The notes under the pieces are model-generated. The model made no database searches. It was given only the letters and a program-made list of their open reading frames with translations, and was not told where the DNA came from. A stretch of 33,606 nucleotides of DNA from Pseudomonadota bacterium. Its GTDB lineage: Bacteria > Myxococcota_A > UBA796 > GCA-2862545. Positions 1 through 8,493 of this stretch are shown here, piece by piece. Each line of letters begins with the position of its first letter. The first letter of the stretch is position 1. A program made the position numbers and the translations under genes. Location: NCBI GenBank assembly GCA_947490265.1, contig CANLGQ010000010.1:1-33606 (forward strand), given 5' to 3'.

Positions 1-717
1 AACGCGATGGACGCGGTCGCGAGCCGAGACCACGCGCTCGAGGCGGCGTCGGGGTGCGCGATCCTCGCGACCCACCTCTCCCGGCTGGCGGAAGACCTCG
101 TGCTCTGGTCGAGCGAGGAGTTCGGCTTCGTGCGCCTGTCCGACGGATATGCCACCGGAAGCTCCATCATGCCCCAGAAGCGGAACCCCGACGCCGCGGA
201 GCTCGTTCGGGGGAAGTCGGCGCGGGTGATCGGCGACGCGGTGACCCTGTTCGCCCTGGTGAAGGGGTTGCCGATGGCCTACAACCGGGATCTCCAGGAA
301 GATCGGCGGGCCCTGTTCGACGCCGTGGAGACCACGCGCGGGTGTGTCCGGATCCTGTCCGGGGCCCTCGCCAGTGCCTCGTTTCGCGAAGATCGCTTCG
401 AAGCCGATCTCCAAGGCAGTTTTTCCCTCGCAACCGAGATCGCCGACTGGCTCGTGACTCTGGGCGTGCCGTTCCGCGAGGCGCACCACGCCGCCGGCCA
501 GACCGTGGCCTGGTGCGAGGCGAATCACACCGATTTGCGCGGCGTGCCCGCCAGCCAGTGGCCGGCGTTCCATCCTCGGCTCGACGAGCGCGTCACGACG
601 TGGCTCGATCCGCGCTCGGCGATCGCCCGGCGCACGAGCCTCGGAGGCACCGCCCCGGAACAGGTCGCCGCTCAGGTCGAGGCGCTGAAGGGCTGGTTGG
701 ACGCCACGTGCGACTGA
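1..717 (+). CDS. argH: Argininosuccinate lyase, C-terminal part (5' end outside window)
   Basis: Argininosuccinate lyase cleaves argininosuccinate to arginine and fumarate, the last step of arginine synthesis in the cytoplasm. The reading frame is open from base 1, so the N-terminal half of the protein (usually about 450-470 residues) lies outside the window. The fumarase/aspartase superfamily signature GSSIMPQKRNPD, which carries the catalytic serine loop, is complete and matches the argH form. It is followed by the conserved block KGLPMAYNRDLQEDR. The remaining 200 or so residues have the expected helical C-terminal composition and no frame break. The stop codon overlaps the next gene by 10 bases, which suggests co-translation. 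Confidence 0.95.
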   Translation, partial: NAMDAVASRDHALEAASGCAILATHLSRLAEDLVLWSSEEFGFVRLSDGYATGSSIMPQKRNPDAAELVRGKSARVIGDAVTLFALVKGLPMAYNRDLQEDRRALFDAVETTRGCVRILSGALASASFREDRFEADLQGSFSLATEIADWLVTLGVPFREAHHAAGQTVAWCEANHTDLRGVPASQWPAFHPRLDERVTTWLDPRSAIARRTSLGGTAPEQVAAQVEALKGWLDATCD

Positions 718-1448
718 TCACCATCCCGATCTCCCACTATTGCGAGCGCGCCCGCTGGGCGCTCGAGCACTGCCGGATCCCGTTCGTCGAAGAGCAGCAC
801 CTGCAGGTCTTCTCGGGGCGGCGCACCAAGGCGCTGGGGGCCCGTCGTTTCGTCCCGGTGCTGGTCGGCGACGGACTGCTGCTCAAGGACTCGGCCGACA
901 TCCTCGACTGGGCGGATCGAGGAGCGGCGGCGGATCGCAAGCTCTATCCGACGGATCCTGAAGCCCGCGCTGAAGTCTCGGCGTTTGAAAGTCCTTTGGC
1001 GGCGGTGTTCGGGGTCGAAGCGCGTCGCATCGCTTACGACACGCTCCTCCCTCACCCGTCCCTCCTCCTGAAGTACAACGCCGGGCAAGCGCCGCTCCAC
1101 GAGCGGTTCCTGGTCCGGCTCGGCTTCCCCTGGATGGCGCACAAGATCCGCGATCATCTCCACATTCACCCGGAAGAGGTCGCCACGGCGCACCGCCTCC
1201 TCGACGACGCGTTCGACCGCGTCGCCCGCCAGCTCGACGGTCGGCGTTACCTCTTCGGCGACACCTTCACCGCCGCGGATCTGACCTTCTCGGCGCTCGC
1301 GGCCATCCTGATCTGGCCGCCCGAGTACGGCGTCCCGGTCCCGACCCTCGACGAGATGCCGGACGCAGTTCGCGCCCCGGTCCTCCGCTGGCGGGCCCAC
1401 CCAGCCGGGCAACACGCGCTACGCATGTTCGCAGAACATCGCCGCTAG
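708..1448 (+). CDS. Glutathione S-transferase-like protein with N-terminal Cys
   Basis: A 246-residue protein with a thioredoxin-fold GST N-domain (about residues 1-75) and an all-helical C-domain. The N-terminus reads ITIPISHYCERARWALE, placing a Cys (residue 12) where Ser- or Tyr-type GSTs have their glutathione-activating residue. The later block RRFVPVLVGDGLLLKDSADI resembles the cis-Pro/glutathione-binding segment (usually PVL...ES). Cys-type GSTs (omega, lambda, beta) often act as thiol transferases rather than conjugating enzymes, so a reductase role is plausible but inferred. The GTG start was chosen because the GST fold begins right after it and it overlaps the argH end by 10 bases. 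No strong ribosome site is visible, which fits translational coupling. The stop shares the tetramer CTAG with the convergent gene. Confidence 0.85.
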   Translation: MRLITIPISHYCERARWALEHCRIPFVEEQHLQVFSGRRTKALGARRFVPVLVGDGLLLKDSADILDWADRGAAADRKLYPTDPEARAEVSAFESPLAAVFGVEARRIAYDTLLPHPSLLLKYNAGQAPLHERFLVRLGFPWMAHKIRDHLHIHPEEVATAHRLLDDAFDRVARQLDGRRYLFGDTFTAADLTFSALAAILIWPPEYGVPVPTLDEMPDAVRAPVLRWRAHPAGQHALRMFAEHRR

Positions 1449-2581
1449 TCGGCCTTCCGCTTGCCGCCCTTCCCCGGTCGCCCCTCGGGCCGGCCGTGGC
1501 GCGGTTCCCTCGCTCGCCCTTCGCCGGCGCCCGGACGCTTTCCCCGCTCGCCGCGCTCCTCGGGGACCGCCAAGTCTGCCGGCCACAGGAAGGCCGGCGC
1601 ATCGTCGTCGTGACCCCAGGTCTGGCTCCCGTCGCGGCGCGAGACGAGTCGACTGTCTCCGTCGTCCGAGTCGTACAGCAGCCAATCGGGTGCCAGGGAG
1701 AACACCAGCCCCGGCCTCCGCGTGTCCTCGATCGGCTTCCATGCGCCGTTCAACCACAGGGCAACCGGTCCTTCCGAGGTGAACGCCTGACCGACCCAAA
1801 CGCCGCGCACCGCGACCGTTCGGGTCGGGTCGACCCACCAGCTCCCGCCGGCGATCTGCGACAGGTGCCCGTCATCGCTCGGGTACGCCGTCGTCCAGTC
1901 CGCCGCATTCCAACGCGGCTCGCCCGGGTCGAGCCGGCTGCCCCCCGGCCACCCGGGCAGAGCGGTGCACGCCGCGTCCGACATCTCAGGAAACACCGGG
2001 ACCACCCCCACGGCCTCGTCGACCCACTTCGGATCGGCCCACACGTAGCGCCGGGCCAGCGCGTAGTCCGAGGCACCCTCGACCTGGTCCGCCTCGAACC
2101 GTTTCCCACCGGAGGTGAAGGTCACCTTGCCGTCGCGCTCGACCCAATTCTCGTCACCCGAACCGCAGACCACGAGCTGCGTGCCCCGAAGGGCGATCGC
2201 GGAGCTGTGCTCCGGAGCGGGCAGGACGGTCGCCTCGCGCTGGTGGATCCGCATGGGCACCCCATCCGCCAGGAGCACCAGCTGCTCCTTGTCCCACGCG
2301 AGCTCGAACCAGCCGGGGCACTCGCCGGCGAGGCGGGCGACCGGCGCCAGCTGCTCCCCCGGCACGAGCGCCACGTAGAAGTGACAGCCTTTCTCGCTCT
2401 GTTCCAGCACGCCGAGGCTCACCGGGTCGATGGCGCCGGTGCGCTCCGACCGTGTCGGATCGGCCGGCACCGGAGGCGGCGCGGGGGCTGGCGGCTCCGG
2501 CGGGGGTGCGAACGGATTGGCGCAGGCGAGGACCCCACCCAACACGCCAACAACTGCAACAAGCGCCGTTCGCTGCATCAT
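1445..2581 (-). CDS. Putative lipoprotein of unknown function with basic C-terminal tail
   Basis: A 378-residue protein starting with a lipoprotein signal peptide (hydrophobic VAVVGVLGGVLAC, lipid Cys about residue 20), followed by a Pro/Ala-rich linker to about residue 45. The middle part is rich in Trp and Asp and has short beta-like blocks, but I recognise no family. The last 40 or so residues are low-complexity and rich in Arg, Gly, Lys, Glu and Pro, unlike the acidic, ordered region before them. The start is Met-Met; either could initiate. The gene is divergent from the LysM lipoprotein (67-base gap) and convergent with the GST gene, with which it shares 4 bases at the stop codons. Confidence 0.75.
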   Translation of the reverse strand: MMQRTALVAVVGVLGGVLACANPFAPPPEPPAPAPPPVPADPTRSERTGAIDPVSLGVLEQSEKGCHFYVALVPGEQLAPVARLAGECPGWFELAWDKEQLVLLADGVPMRIHQREATVLPAPEHSSAIALRGTQLVVCGSGDENWVERDGKVTFTSGGKRFEADQVEGASDYALARRYVWADPKWVDEAVGVVPVFPEMSDAACTALPGWPGGSRLDPGEPRWNAADWTTAYPSDDGHLSQIAGGSWWVDPTRTVAVRGVWVGQAFTSEGPVALWLNGAWKPIEDTRRPGLVFSLAPDWLLYDSDDGDSRLVSRRDGSQTWGHDDDAPAFLWPADLAVPEERGERGKRPGAGEGRAREPRHGRPEGRPGKGGKRKAD

Positions 2582-2648
2582 CCCGCCTCCGCGTCGCAGA
2601 TGCTACCTCGCGCGCCGCAGTGCCGGGTTACCAAACGATAGGGTGTCG

Positions 2649-3587
2649 ATGGACCTCCGGTCGGTTTTCACGTTTGGAACGGCGCTCGCGCTGGGCGGAG
2701 CGTGCGCGACCCCGTCGCCGCCGGAGCGCGATCCGCAGGCGCCGCGGGTCTACCGCGTCCTTCGCGGCGAAACCCTCGCCACGATCGCCTCGAAGCGGAG
2801 CTCGACCGCTGAACAGCTCCGCGCGTGGAACGACCTGCCGCCCGGCGAGCCGCCCCCGGGGACGATCCTGTTGATTTACCCCCGTGGAACTGTTGTTCCG
2901 GCGGCCCAAGTCGGCACACCCGGGCGACCGATGGTGATCAACGACCCGGAGCCGATCGGCCCCGCACCGGAGCCGAGCCCAAGGCCCCCAGATCGGGTCG
3001 CCGTAACAGTCCCCGAGCGCGGGCCTCCAGGCCTGCTGGGCGCCGACGTCACCGCTCCTGCCCTCCCGACGGGAGGCGCGAACGGCCCGGTCCACAAGGG
3101 ACACCGTCCAGGGACGATCTCGCTCGGTCCGCGGGCGAGTCTGGCGACCGGCCCGGAGGCCGATCACACCGCAGCCGAGCTCGGCCGGAGCCCGCTGCCA
3201 GCCCCGGCGAACTGGCGCGTCGGCGTCCCCGGCGCGCTATCGCCGCCACCCGCCCGCCCGTGCCTTCCGCCCCCGACCGATGCGGCGGAAGGAGAAGTGG
3301 TCACCGCCCGCGGCCTCACGAAACCCCAAATCAAGGCTGGGATGCGTCCGGTGGTCGTCGCCGCGGGCGGCTGCCTCGCCGGCGACGGAGCGGGGGCCTA
3401 CCAGGTCACGCTCGAGGTGGTAGCCGGCTGCGACGGGCGCGCGGCCCAAGTGACGGTGGCCGACGACGGGGGACTGCCGGGGGCGATCACTGCCTGCATC
3501 GCCGGCGTAGCCCGCAACGCCGGGTTCGACCCGCACGATGACGTCGGCGGGACGGTCTTCCTATACCCCATTCGGTTCGAGCGTTAG
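2649..3587 (+). CDS. LysM-domain lipoprotein with AgmX/PglI-like C-terminal domain
   Basis: A 312-residue protein. Residues 1-19 form a lipoprotein signal (TALALGGAC, lipid Cys 19). Residues about 34-78 match LysM (YRVLRGETLATIASK, then a WNDLPPG turn and TILLIYP), a peptidoglycan-binding fold. A long Pro/Gly-rich linker follows. The last 95 or so residues (LTKPQIKAGMRPVV, two conserved Cys, a GAITACIAGVARNAGFDP block, final YPIRFER) resemble the TonB-like C-terminal domain of myxobacterial AgmX/PglI proteins. It is therefore probably a lipid-anchored envelope protein that contacts the cell wall. An AGGG lies 5 bases before the ATG; a GTG two codons upstream is the alternative start. Confidence 0.8.
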   Translation: MDLRSVFTFGTALALGGACATPSPPERDPQAPRVYRVLRGETLATIASKRSSTAEQLRAWNDLPPGEPPPGTILLIYPRGTVVPAAQVGTPGRPMVINDPEPIGPAPEPSPRPPDRVAVTVPERGPPGLLGADVTAPALPTGGANGPVHKGHRPGTISLGPRASLATGPEADHTAAELGRSPLPAPANWRVGVPGALSPPPARPCLPPPTDAAEGEVVTARGLTKPQIKAGMRPVVVAAGGCLAGDGAGAYQVTLEVVAGCDGRAAQVTVADDGGLPGAITACIAGVARNAGFDPHDDVGGTVFLYPIRFER

Positions 3588-3628
3588 CTTCGACGTACCC
3601 GCCCTCGAGCGCGCGCGAACGGAGGAAG

Positions 3629-4591
3629 TCAGCCCGCGATCGGGCCGCCCACCGGCCAGTCCACCGGATGGGCGGGCACGTAGCCGAGCTCTTGCCGGGC
3701 ACGCGTCCCGTCGAGCACCAGGCCGAAGTGCATGCGCTTGCGATTGAGGCCGTAGCTGAACTCCCCGCCCCCGAGCCAGTGCCGGAGGTTGTACGCGCGG
3801 CGGATGAACGGCCCGGGAGCTGGAAACATCGGCGTGCCCCACAGGCGGGCACACTCCGAGAGCGGCAGCGTGTCGAAACCGGGGATGTTGAACACGCCCT
3901 CGCCCGAGCCGTGGGTCGCGAGCTCCATCGCCCGCACGATATCGGCGATGGTGGCCACGTTCACCATGGGGTCGAACCCGAGCGGGCGAAACGCGACCGG
4001 CGCATCGAGGAAGTCGAAGAGCTGGCTCCCCGTACCGGGACCGAGCGCTTCGGCGCAACGGAGCACGACGATCTCGCAGTCGGCCAAGCCCATCCGGGTG
4101 CAGGCGCTCAGGTCCGCCTCGACCCGGTCGCGGACGTACTGGGGGACATGCGGCGCGAGATCCAGCGGGTGGTCTTCGCTGACGCGCACCGGGAGGTCGA
4201 GCCCGACGCGGTAGACGACGGCAAAGCTGTGAACGACCACCCGGCGGATCGTGGGATGTCGATCCGAGAGGTCGAGGATCGAGCGGAGCGCCTCCACATT
4301 CCGGGCGTGGACCCCGCGACCGACGGCATAGGCGGAGCGCGACTGGGCGAGGTGGACGACGACCTCGACGCCGAGGTCGCGCGCCGGCCCGAACAGCAGC
4401 TCGTGCACCCGCCGCGACTTGGTGAGATCGACCGACGTGTAGGTGAGGCGATTGTTCGAGAACGGGAGCGCGCGATGGGTCGGCTGCTTGTCGACCGCGA
4501 GCACGTGGCGAACCCGGGTATCGGCGAGGAGCGACCGGACGAGCCGCTCGCCAATCGACGTGGTCGCACCGGTCACCAACACCGAAATCAT
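3629..4591 (-). CDS. NAD(P)-dependent epimerase/dehydratase-like extended SDR
   Basis: A 320-residue protein of the extended short-chain dehydrogenase/reductase family, with a Rossmann fold from the N-terminus. The dinucleotide loop reads TGATTSIG (residues 7-14), so the middle Gly of TGxxGxxG is Thr. An Asp at position 34, after strand 2, suggests NAD(H). Ser122 precedes the presumed active-site segment, and the YxxxK motif appears as YVRDR (Tyr152, Arg156 in place of Lys). It overlaps the acyltransferase gene upstream by 4 bases (ATGA), so it is probably the last gene of the operon driven by the ECF sigma gene. The substrate is unknown; a sugar or lipid intermediate is possible from the company it keeps. 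Confidence 0.88.
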   Translation of the reverse strand: MISVLVTGATTSIGERLVRSLLADTRVRHVLAVDKQPTHRALPFSNNRLTYTSVDLTKSRRVHELLFGPARDLGVEVVVHLAQSRSAYAVGRGVHARNVEALRSILDLSDRHPTIRRVVVHSFAVVYRVGLDLPVRVSEDHPLDLAPHVPQYVRDRVEADLSACTRMGLADCEIVVLRCAEALGPGTGSQLFDFLDAPVAFRPLGFDPMVNVATIADIVRAMELATHGSGEGVFNIPGFDTLPLSECARLWGTPMFPAPGPFIRRAYNLRHWLGGGEFSYGLNRKRMHFGLVLDGTRARQELGYVPAHPVDWPVGGPIAG

Positions 4592-5430
4592 TTGAAAATG
4601 CCCTTGCGCTCTTTCTTCCCACGGTCCAGCAGCGCCTGGACGGCCGCCTTCACGCGGGCCGCGGCGGCCCGGACCTTCTCCGGATCATCGGCGTCTTCGG
4701 GACGATAGTCGCGATCGAGGCGGATCGGCTCGCCGTACCAGATGTGATAGCGCACCGGCAGCGGCAGGGGCGTGGCGGTGATCGGAAGGTAGGGAATGGG
4801 GCTGAACGGCAGCGGCACTCGAGCGATCTGCGGCATCTGCTCCTCGGCGCCCACGATCCCCACCGGCACCACCGGCGCGCCGTGCCGGATCGCGAGTTCG
4901 CAGTGCCCCTGCCGCCATTCCTGGAGGCGGTAGCGCTGGGAAAAGTGCTTGCCGATTCCCGGCACCCCCTCGGGGAAGATCATCAGCAGTTCGCCGGCTT
5001 CGAGGAGCGCGCGCGCATTCCCGCGCGAGCCCCCGACCACCCCACACCGGGCGAAGAGGGTGGAGATCACCGGGAGCGTCGAGACGAAGTAATCGGCGAC
5101 TGGACGCGGGATCCGCGGGGGATCGGTCTGCCGGTAGACGTCGGTCCACAGCATCGCCCCGTCCACCGGGATGCTCCCGCTGTGGTTGGCCGCGAGCACC
5201 GCCGGGCCCGACTTGGGGATGTGCTCGGCGCCGTGCGAGACGACGCGGAAATACCGGTCGTACAACGGAGCCACGAGCGAGCTGCCCATCGCGACGAAGT
5301 CAGGGTGGAGCCCGAATTGGTCGAAGCCGTGGCCCGCGTCGGCAAAGGCCAGCCGATCGGCGCGCACCGAGGCGCCCGGACCCCCGAGCCAGGATGAGAT
5401 CACCCGCGCGATGTGAGGGGGAACCGGCAC
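4588..5430 (-). CDS. PlsC-type lysophospholipid/glycerol acyltransferase family protein
   Basis: A 280-residue protein of the PlsC/LPLAT superfamily, which transfers acyl chains to glycerophospholipid or related hydroxyl groups at the membrane. The catalytic His-Asp motif is visible as ANHSGSIPVDGAM (His83 and Asp90, the longer HX6D spacing seen in some branches). The FPEG block follows (LLMIFPEGVPGIGK, about 149-161), then a PVVPVGIVGAEEQ segment. The C-terminal 25 residues are charged and helical. The GTG start was chosen because the upstream frame is non-conserved in character, it follows a G-rich ribosome-site-like stretch, and it leaves a 23-base gap to the preceding gene. It shares an ATGA overlap with the SDR downstream. 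Confidence 0.88.
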   Translation of the reverse strand: MPVPPHIARVISSWLGGPGASVRADRLAFADAGHGFDQFGLHPDFVAMGSSLVAPLYDRYFRVVSHGAEHIPKSGPAVLAANHSGSIPVDGAMLWTDVYRQTDPPRIPRPVADYFVSTLPVISTLFARCGVVGGSRGNARALLEAGELLMIFPEGVPGIGKHFSQRYRLQEWRQGHCELAIRHGAPVVPVGIVGAEEQMPQIARVPLPFSPIPYLPITATPLPLPVRYHIWYGEPIRLDRDYRPEDADDPEKVRAAAARVKAAVQALLDRGKKERKGIFK

Positions 5431-5453
5431 CCCGCCCCCATAGCCGGCGCGGC

Positions 5454-6668
5454 CTAGCGCTGCTCGTCCGCCTCGTTCATCCGCTCCAGCCGATCGAGCT
5501 GCGGCGCCGCCGCCTCGGCTCGGGCGAGTCGCGCCAGAAGGGCGATTCGTTCCGGTGACTCCTCGGACGACAGGGCGAGTCCCTGCCGCGCGATGGCGGC
5601 CGCCGCATCGGGATCGCCGGCAGCCAACCAGTAATCTACCGCGAGCGCGGCGTGGTATTGGCCGGCCCGGGCCGGCGCGTGCACCACCGCCGACACGGTG
5701 GCGGCGGCCTCGGCAGGCCGGCCCTGCGCCGCCAGGGTCTGTGCCCTGCCGCGCGCCCGGTCGAACTCGGCCTGGCTCGCCGGATCGACCCCGGCCGACC
5801 AACCAAACTGCGCGGCCTGCCGCGCGGGCGGCGGCGGAGCCGCTGCGGGTTCGGCCTCCAGGGCGGGGGGCGTCTCGTCGCGGTCGTACTTCCGCTTGTC
5901 GCGGCTGGCGACCTCCTTGGAGGGCTGCGGTCCGCTGGCGGCGCCGAGGGTGACCCCCTGCTGCATCTCCGCCAACCCCGGATCCGGAGCGGCGTTTGCG
6001 TCGGCCCCCACCAGATCGTCCGCGGGGAGCGCCCGAGCGGCCCTCGGCTGGGACTCGGCAATTCCCTCGAGGCCCGCGTCACCGGTGCCCTGGGCCACGG
6101 GCAACGGCAGCTCGGCATTCGGAGCGAGCCGGGGAGCCCCACCCGTCATCGGCTTCTGGACAGGCATTTGCCGATCCGCGCCCTTTGCGTCGAGCGCGTT
6201 GTCGGGCAGGCGCTCGGAAGGGGGAGCGTACGCCGCAGGCGGTTCGACCGCGGCCGCCGGAGCTTGCGCCAGCTCGGCCACCCCGGGCGGAGGGGCGGGC
6301 GCCAGGGTCGCTGAGTCGATGCCGAATAGGTAGAGAACGCCGGCTGCGGCCAGGAGCAGGCCCACCCCGCTGGCGCCGCCCACCGACCGCCACCACCCGC
6401 GCGGTTCGGCGACCCCCGCGGCGTCGGGGAACGGGATCACCTGCGCCGGCGCCCCGGCGCCCGGGACGGCGAGCGGCCCGCCCTCCAACGACGCGAGAAG
6501 GTCGTCGGCGGTGAGTCGCGCGGGCGGCGCGCGGTCGGGCCGGATCGCGGCGACCGCCTCGCGCACGTCGTCGTCGAGATCGGTCGGCGCCTCGGGCGGA
6601 CTCCCCCGACGGTCGAGCGCGCGATCGACCCAACGGGCGAGCTCTGCGGCTTGTTTCTCCTCGTTCAT
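5454..6668 (-). CDS. Single-pass membrane protein with TPR-like C-terminus, probable anti-sigma factor
   Basis: A 404-residue protein overlapping the ECF sigma gene by 4 bases (ATGA), the usual position of an anti-sigma gene. Residues 1-95 would be cytoplasmic and helical, with no HxxxCxxC zinc motif. One hydrophobic segment at about 97-117 is the membrane anchor. A long Ala/Pro-rich, poorly conserved-looking region (120-300) follows. The last 100 residues (for example AEFDRARGRAQTLAAQGRPAEA) look like tetratricopeptide helices in the periplasm. The family is not recognised with certainty. The anti-sigma role is inferred from gene order and topology. Confidence 0.8.
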   Translation of the reverse strand: MNEEKQAAELARWVDRALDRRGSPPEAPTDLDDDVREAVAAIRPDRAPPARLTADDLLASLEGGPLAVPGAGAPAQVIPFPDAAGVAEPRGWWRSVGGASGVGLLLAAAGVLYLFGIDSATLAPAPPPGVAELAQAPAAAVEPPAAYAPPSERLPDNALDAKGADRQMPVQKPMTGGAPRLAPNAELPLPVAQGTGDAGLEGIAESQPRAARALPADDLVGADANAAPDPGLAEMQQGVTLGAASGPQPSKEVASRDKRKYDRDETPPALEAEPAAAPPPPARQAAQFGWSAGVDPASQAEFDRARGRAQTLAAQGRPAEAAATVSAVVHAPARAGQYHAALAVDYWLAAGDPDAAAAIARQGLALSSEESPERIALLARLARAEAAAPQLDRLERMNEADEQR

Positions 6669-7282
6669 GGCGGGTACACCGTTCGAAACGCCTTGGCGGC
6701 GCGATGGAGGATCACATCGAAGTTACCCACCGTGACCCCCAGCAGGGAGGCACACTCCTCCCGCGGCCGCTCGTCGAGCAGCCGCATGCGTAGCGCACTC
6801 GCGTAGCGCTCGTTCATCCGGCCGAGCGATGTCTCGACCATCCGCCGGGTATCGTCCACTTCGAGCTGGCGATCGGGAGCCGGCGGCATCTGCACCACGT
6901 CGGCCGGGTCCTCCGCGCGAACTGCGGACTCGAGGTTCAGGTCGCGCCGACGCCGACGGTGGACGTCGATCGCCTTGTTCACCGCGATCCGGTGGAGCCA
7001 GAAGAAGATGCTTCGCTCCTCGTCACGCCAGGTATCGATCTTCTCGAGCACGGTCTTGAACGTGTCGCGCAGGCAATCCTCGGCCAGCTCGGTGACGGGG
7101 AGCCGCGGTAAAATCGCCTGCCGAAAGAGGAGATCGCCATACCAGCCGTAGATGACGGCAACGGCGGATCGGTCTCCCTGCTGCAGCCTCCGGATCACCG
7201 CGCGTTCCTCCGCGAGCGGAACGAGATCGCCGCCGAGCCGCGACTCCCCTTCCTGTCTCGGTAGTTGTCCACGCTGGTCCAA
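6665..7282 (-). CDS. ECF-family RNA polymerase sigma factor
   Basis: A protein of about 205 residues. Region 2 spans about 40-112, with the recognisable block ERSIFFWLHRIAVNKAIDVHRR, and region 4 about 146-201 ends in a helix-turn-helix (ECASLLGVTVGNFDVILHRA). No region 3 is present, as in ECF (group IV) sigma factors. The start is uncertain: the TTG used here gives 205 residues, a GTG 9 bases upstream is in frame, and a start nearer the LAEERAVI segment is also possible. It heads the four-gene operon with the membrane partner, acyltransferase and SDR. It is divergent from the CoA transferase gene, so the promoter probably sits in or near bases 7283-7344. Confidence 0.92.
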   Translation of the reverse strand: MDQRGQLPRQEGESRLGGDLVPLAEERAVIRRLQQGDRSAVAVIYGWYGDLLFRQAILPRLPVTELAEDCLRDTFKTVLEKIDTWRDEERSIFFWLHRIAVNKAIDVHRRRRRDLNLESAVRAEDPADVVQMPPAPDRQLEVDDTRRMVETSLGRMNERYASALRMRLLDERPREECASLLGVTVGNFDVILHRAAKAFRTVYPP

Positions 7283-7332
7283 CGGTGCACCTTGCCGGAT
7301 CTTACATCCACCCGAATCGCGATAACCGGGGC

Positions 7333-7340
7333 GGAGGAGG
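7333..7340 (+). promoter_or_regulatory. Strong ribosome binding site for the CoA transferase gene
   Basis: GGAGGAGG lies 4 bases before the ATG at 7345. It fixes this start over the in-frame GTG at 7285, which has no such site and would overlap the divergent sigma gene's leader. Confidence 0.75.
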
Positions 7341-7344
7341 CGTG

Positions 7345-8493
7345 ATGCCGGCCGACGGACCCTTGACCGGAATCGAAGTGCTCGATCTCTCGCTTAACCT
7401 TCCGGGGCCGTATGCCACCTCCATCCTGCGGTCCCTCGGCGCCTCGGTCACGAAGATCGAACCCCCCCGGGGCGACCCGGCGCGCCACATGGGCGAGTTG
7501 TTCGACCTCGTCAACCGGGGAAAGAAGAGCGTGGTGCTCGACCTCAAGCGCGACCCGGATCAGGCCCACCTCCGCTCGTTGGTGGCCCGGGCCGACGTGC
7601 TCGTGGAGGGCTTCCGGCCCGGGGTGATGGCCCGGCTGGGCTGCGGAGCGGCGGAGGCCCTGGCCCAGAACCCGCGGCTGATCTGGTGTTCGATCAGCGC
7701 GTTCGGAGCCACCGGGCCGCGCTCCGGGGAGCCCGCCCACGACCTCAACACCCAGGCCCTCTCCGGTCTGTGCTGGCTCGAACGCGACGCCGCCGAGCGC
7801 CCCCGGCCGACGGTGCTCCCCACCGCCGACCTGGGCGTGGCCCTCGCGGCGGTCGCCGGCATCAACGCGGCGCTGCTCGGCCGGGCGCGCACCGGACGGG
7901 GGGCGATCCTCGACGCCGCGATGGTCGACCCGGCCGCGAGCTTCGCGGCGATCTGGTCGCGTGGCGTCGACCCGGGGGCCACCGCCCGCGCGCAGTTCCC
8001 GGCGAACGCCCGGCCGGTCGCCCGATCCTTCCTTCGCCGCCTCTCGCGCGAGCGCCTCTACGCGCTGCCGCACTACGGCTTGTTCCGCTGCCGCGACGGC
8101 GCGTGGCTGGCGATCGGCGTCGTCGACGAGGACCACTTCTGGCGCCGCCTGTGCGCGATGCTCGGGATTCCGGGCCTCGGACGCCTGAAGCTTCCCATGC
8201 GAATGGCCCTGGGAGGGATGATCCGTCCGCTTGTCGCGGCCCGCGTGCGCAGCGCGAACCGCGCCACCTGGCTCGCCCGCGCCGGCGAGGCCGACCTTCC
8301 GCTCACGCCCGTCCTCAGCCCGGACGAGGCGCGCCACGACCCGCAACTCGCGGCCCGGGGCGTATTTTCGTCCGATGGAACGCCGAGAGCCCCGGTTCCC
8401 GGTTCGAGCGCCATCGAAGACCCGGCCCCCGCACTCGGCGCTCACACGGCCGAGGTGCTCGGCGGCCTCTCGAGCCCGAACGCCGCCAGGTAG
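7345..8493 (+). CDS. CaiB/BaiF family (class III) CoA transferase or 2-methylacyl-CoA racemase-like
   Basis: A 382-residue protein of the family III CoA transferase superfamily. Visible landmarks are the N-terminal block GIEVLDLSLNLPGPYATSIL, LGASVTKIEPPRGD, GKKSVVLDLK, DVLVEGFRPGVM and SAFGATGPRS. The conserved AHDLNTQALSG places Asp133 at the catalytic Asp position of this superfamily. The length and the HD-x-N form fit the alpha-methylacyl-CoA racemase (AMACR) branch as well as true transferases, so the exact reaction is open. It probably acts on fatty acyl-CoA or related thioesters in the cytoplasm. Its last 52 bases overlap, antisense, the end of the YkgJ-type gene. Confidence 0.9.
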   Translation: MPADGPLTGIEVLDLSLNLPGPYATSILRSLGASVTKIEPPRGDPARHMGELFDLVNRGKKSVVLDLKRDPDQAHLRSLVARADVLVEGFRPGVMARLGCGAAEALAQNPRLIWCSISAFGATGPRSGEPAHDLNTQALSGLCWLERDAAERPRPTVLPTADLGVALAAVAGINAALLGRARTGRGAILDAAMVDPAASFAAIWSRGVDPGATARAQFPANARPVARSFLRRLSRERLYALPHYGLFRCRDGAWLAIGVVDEDHFWRRLCAMLGIPGLGRLKLPMRMALGGMIRPLVAARVRSANRATWLARAGEADLPLTPVLSPDEARHDPQLAARGVFSSDGTPRAPVPGSSAIEDPAPALGAHTAEVLGGLSSPNAAR

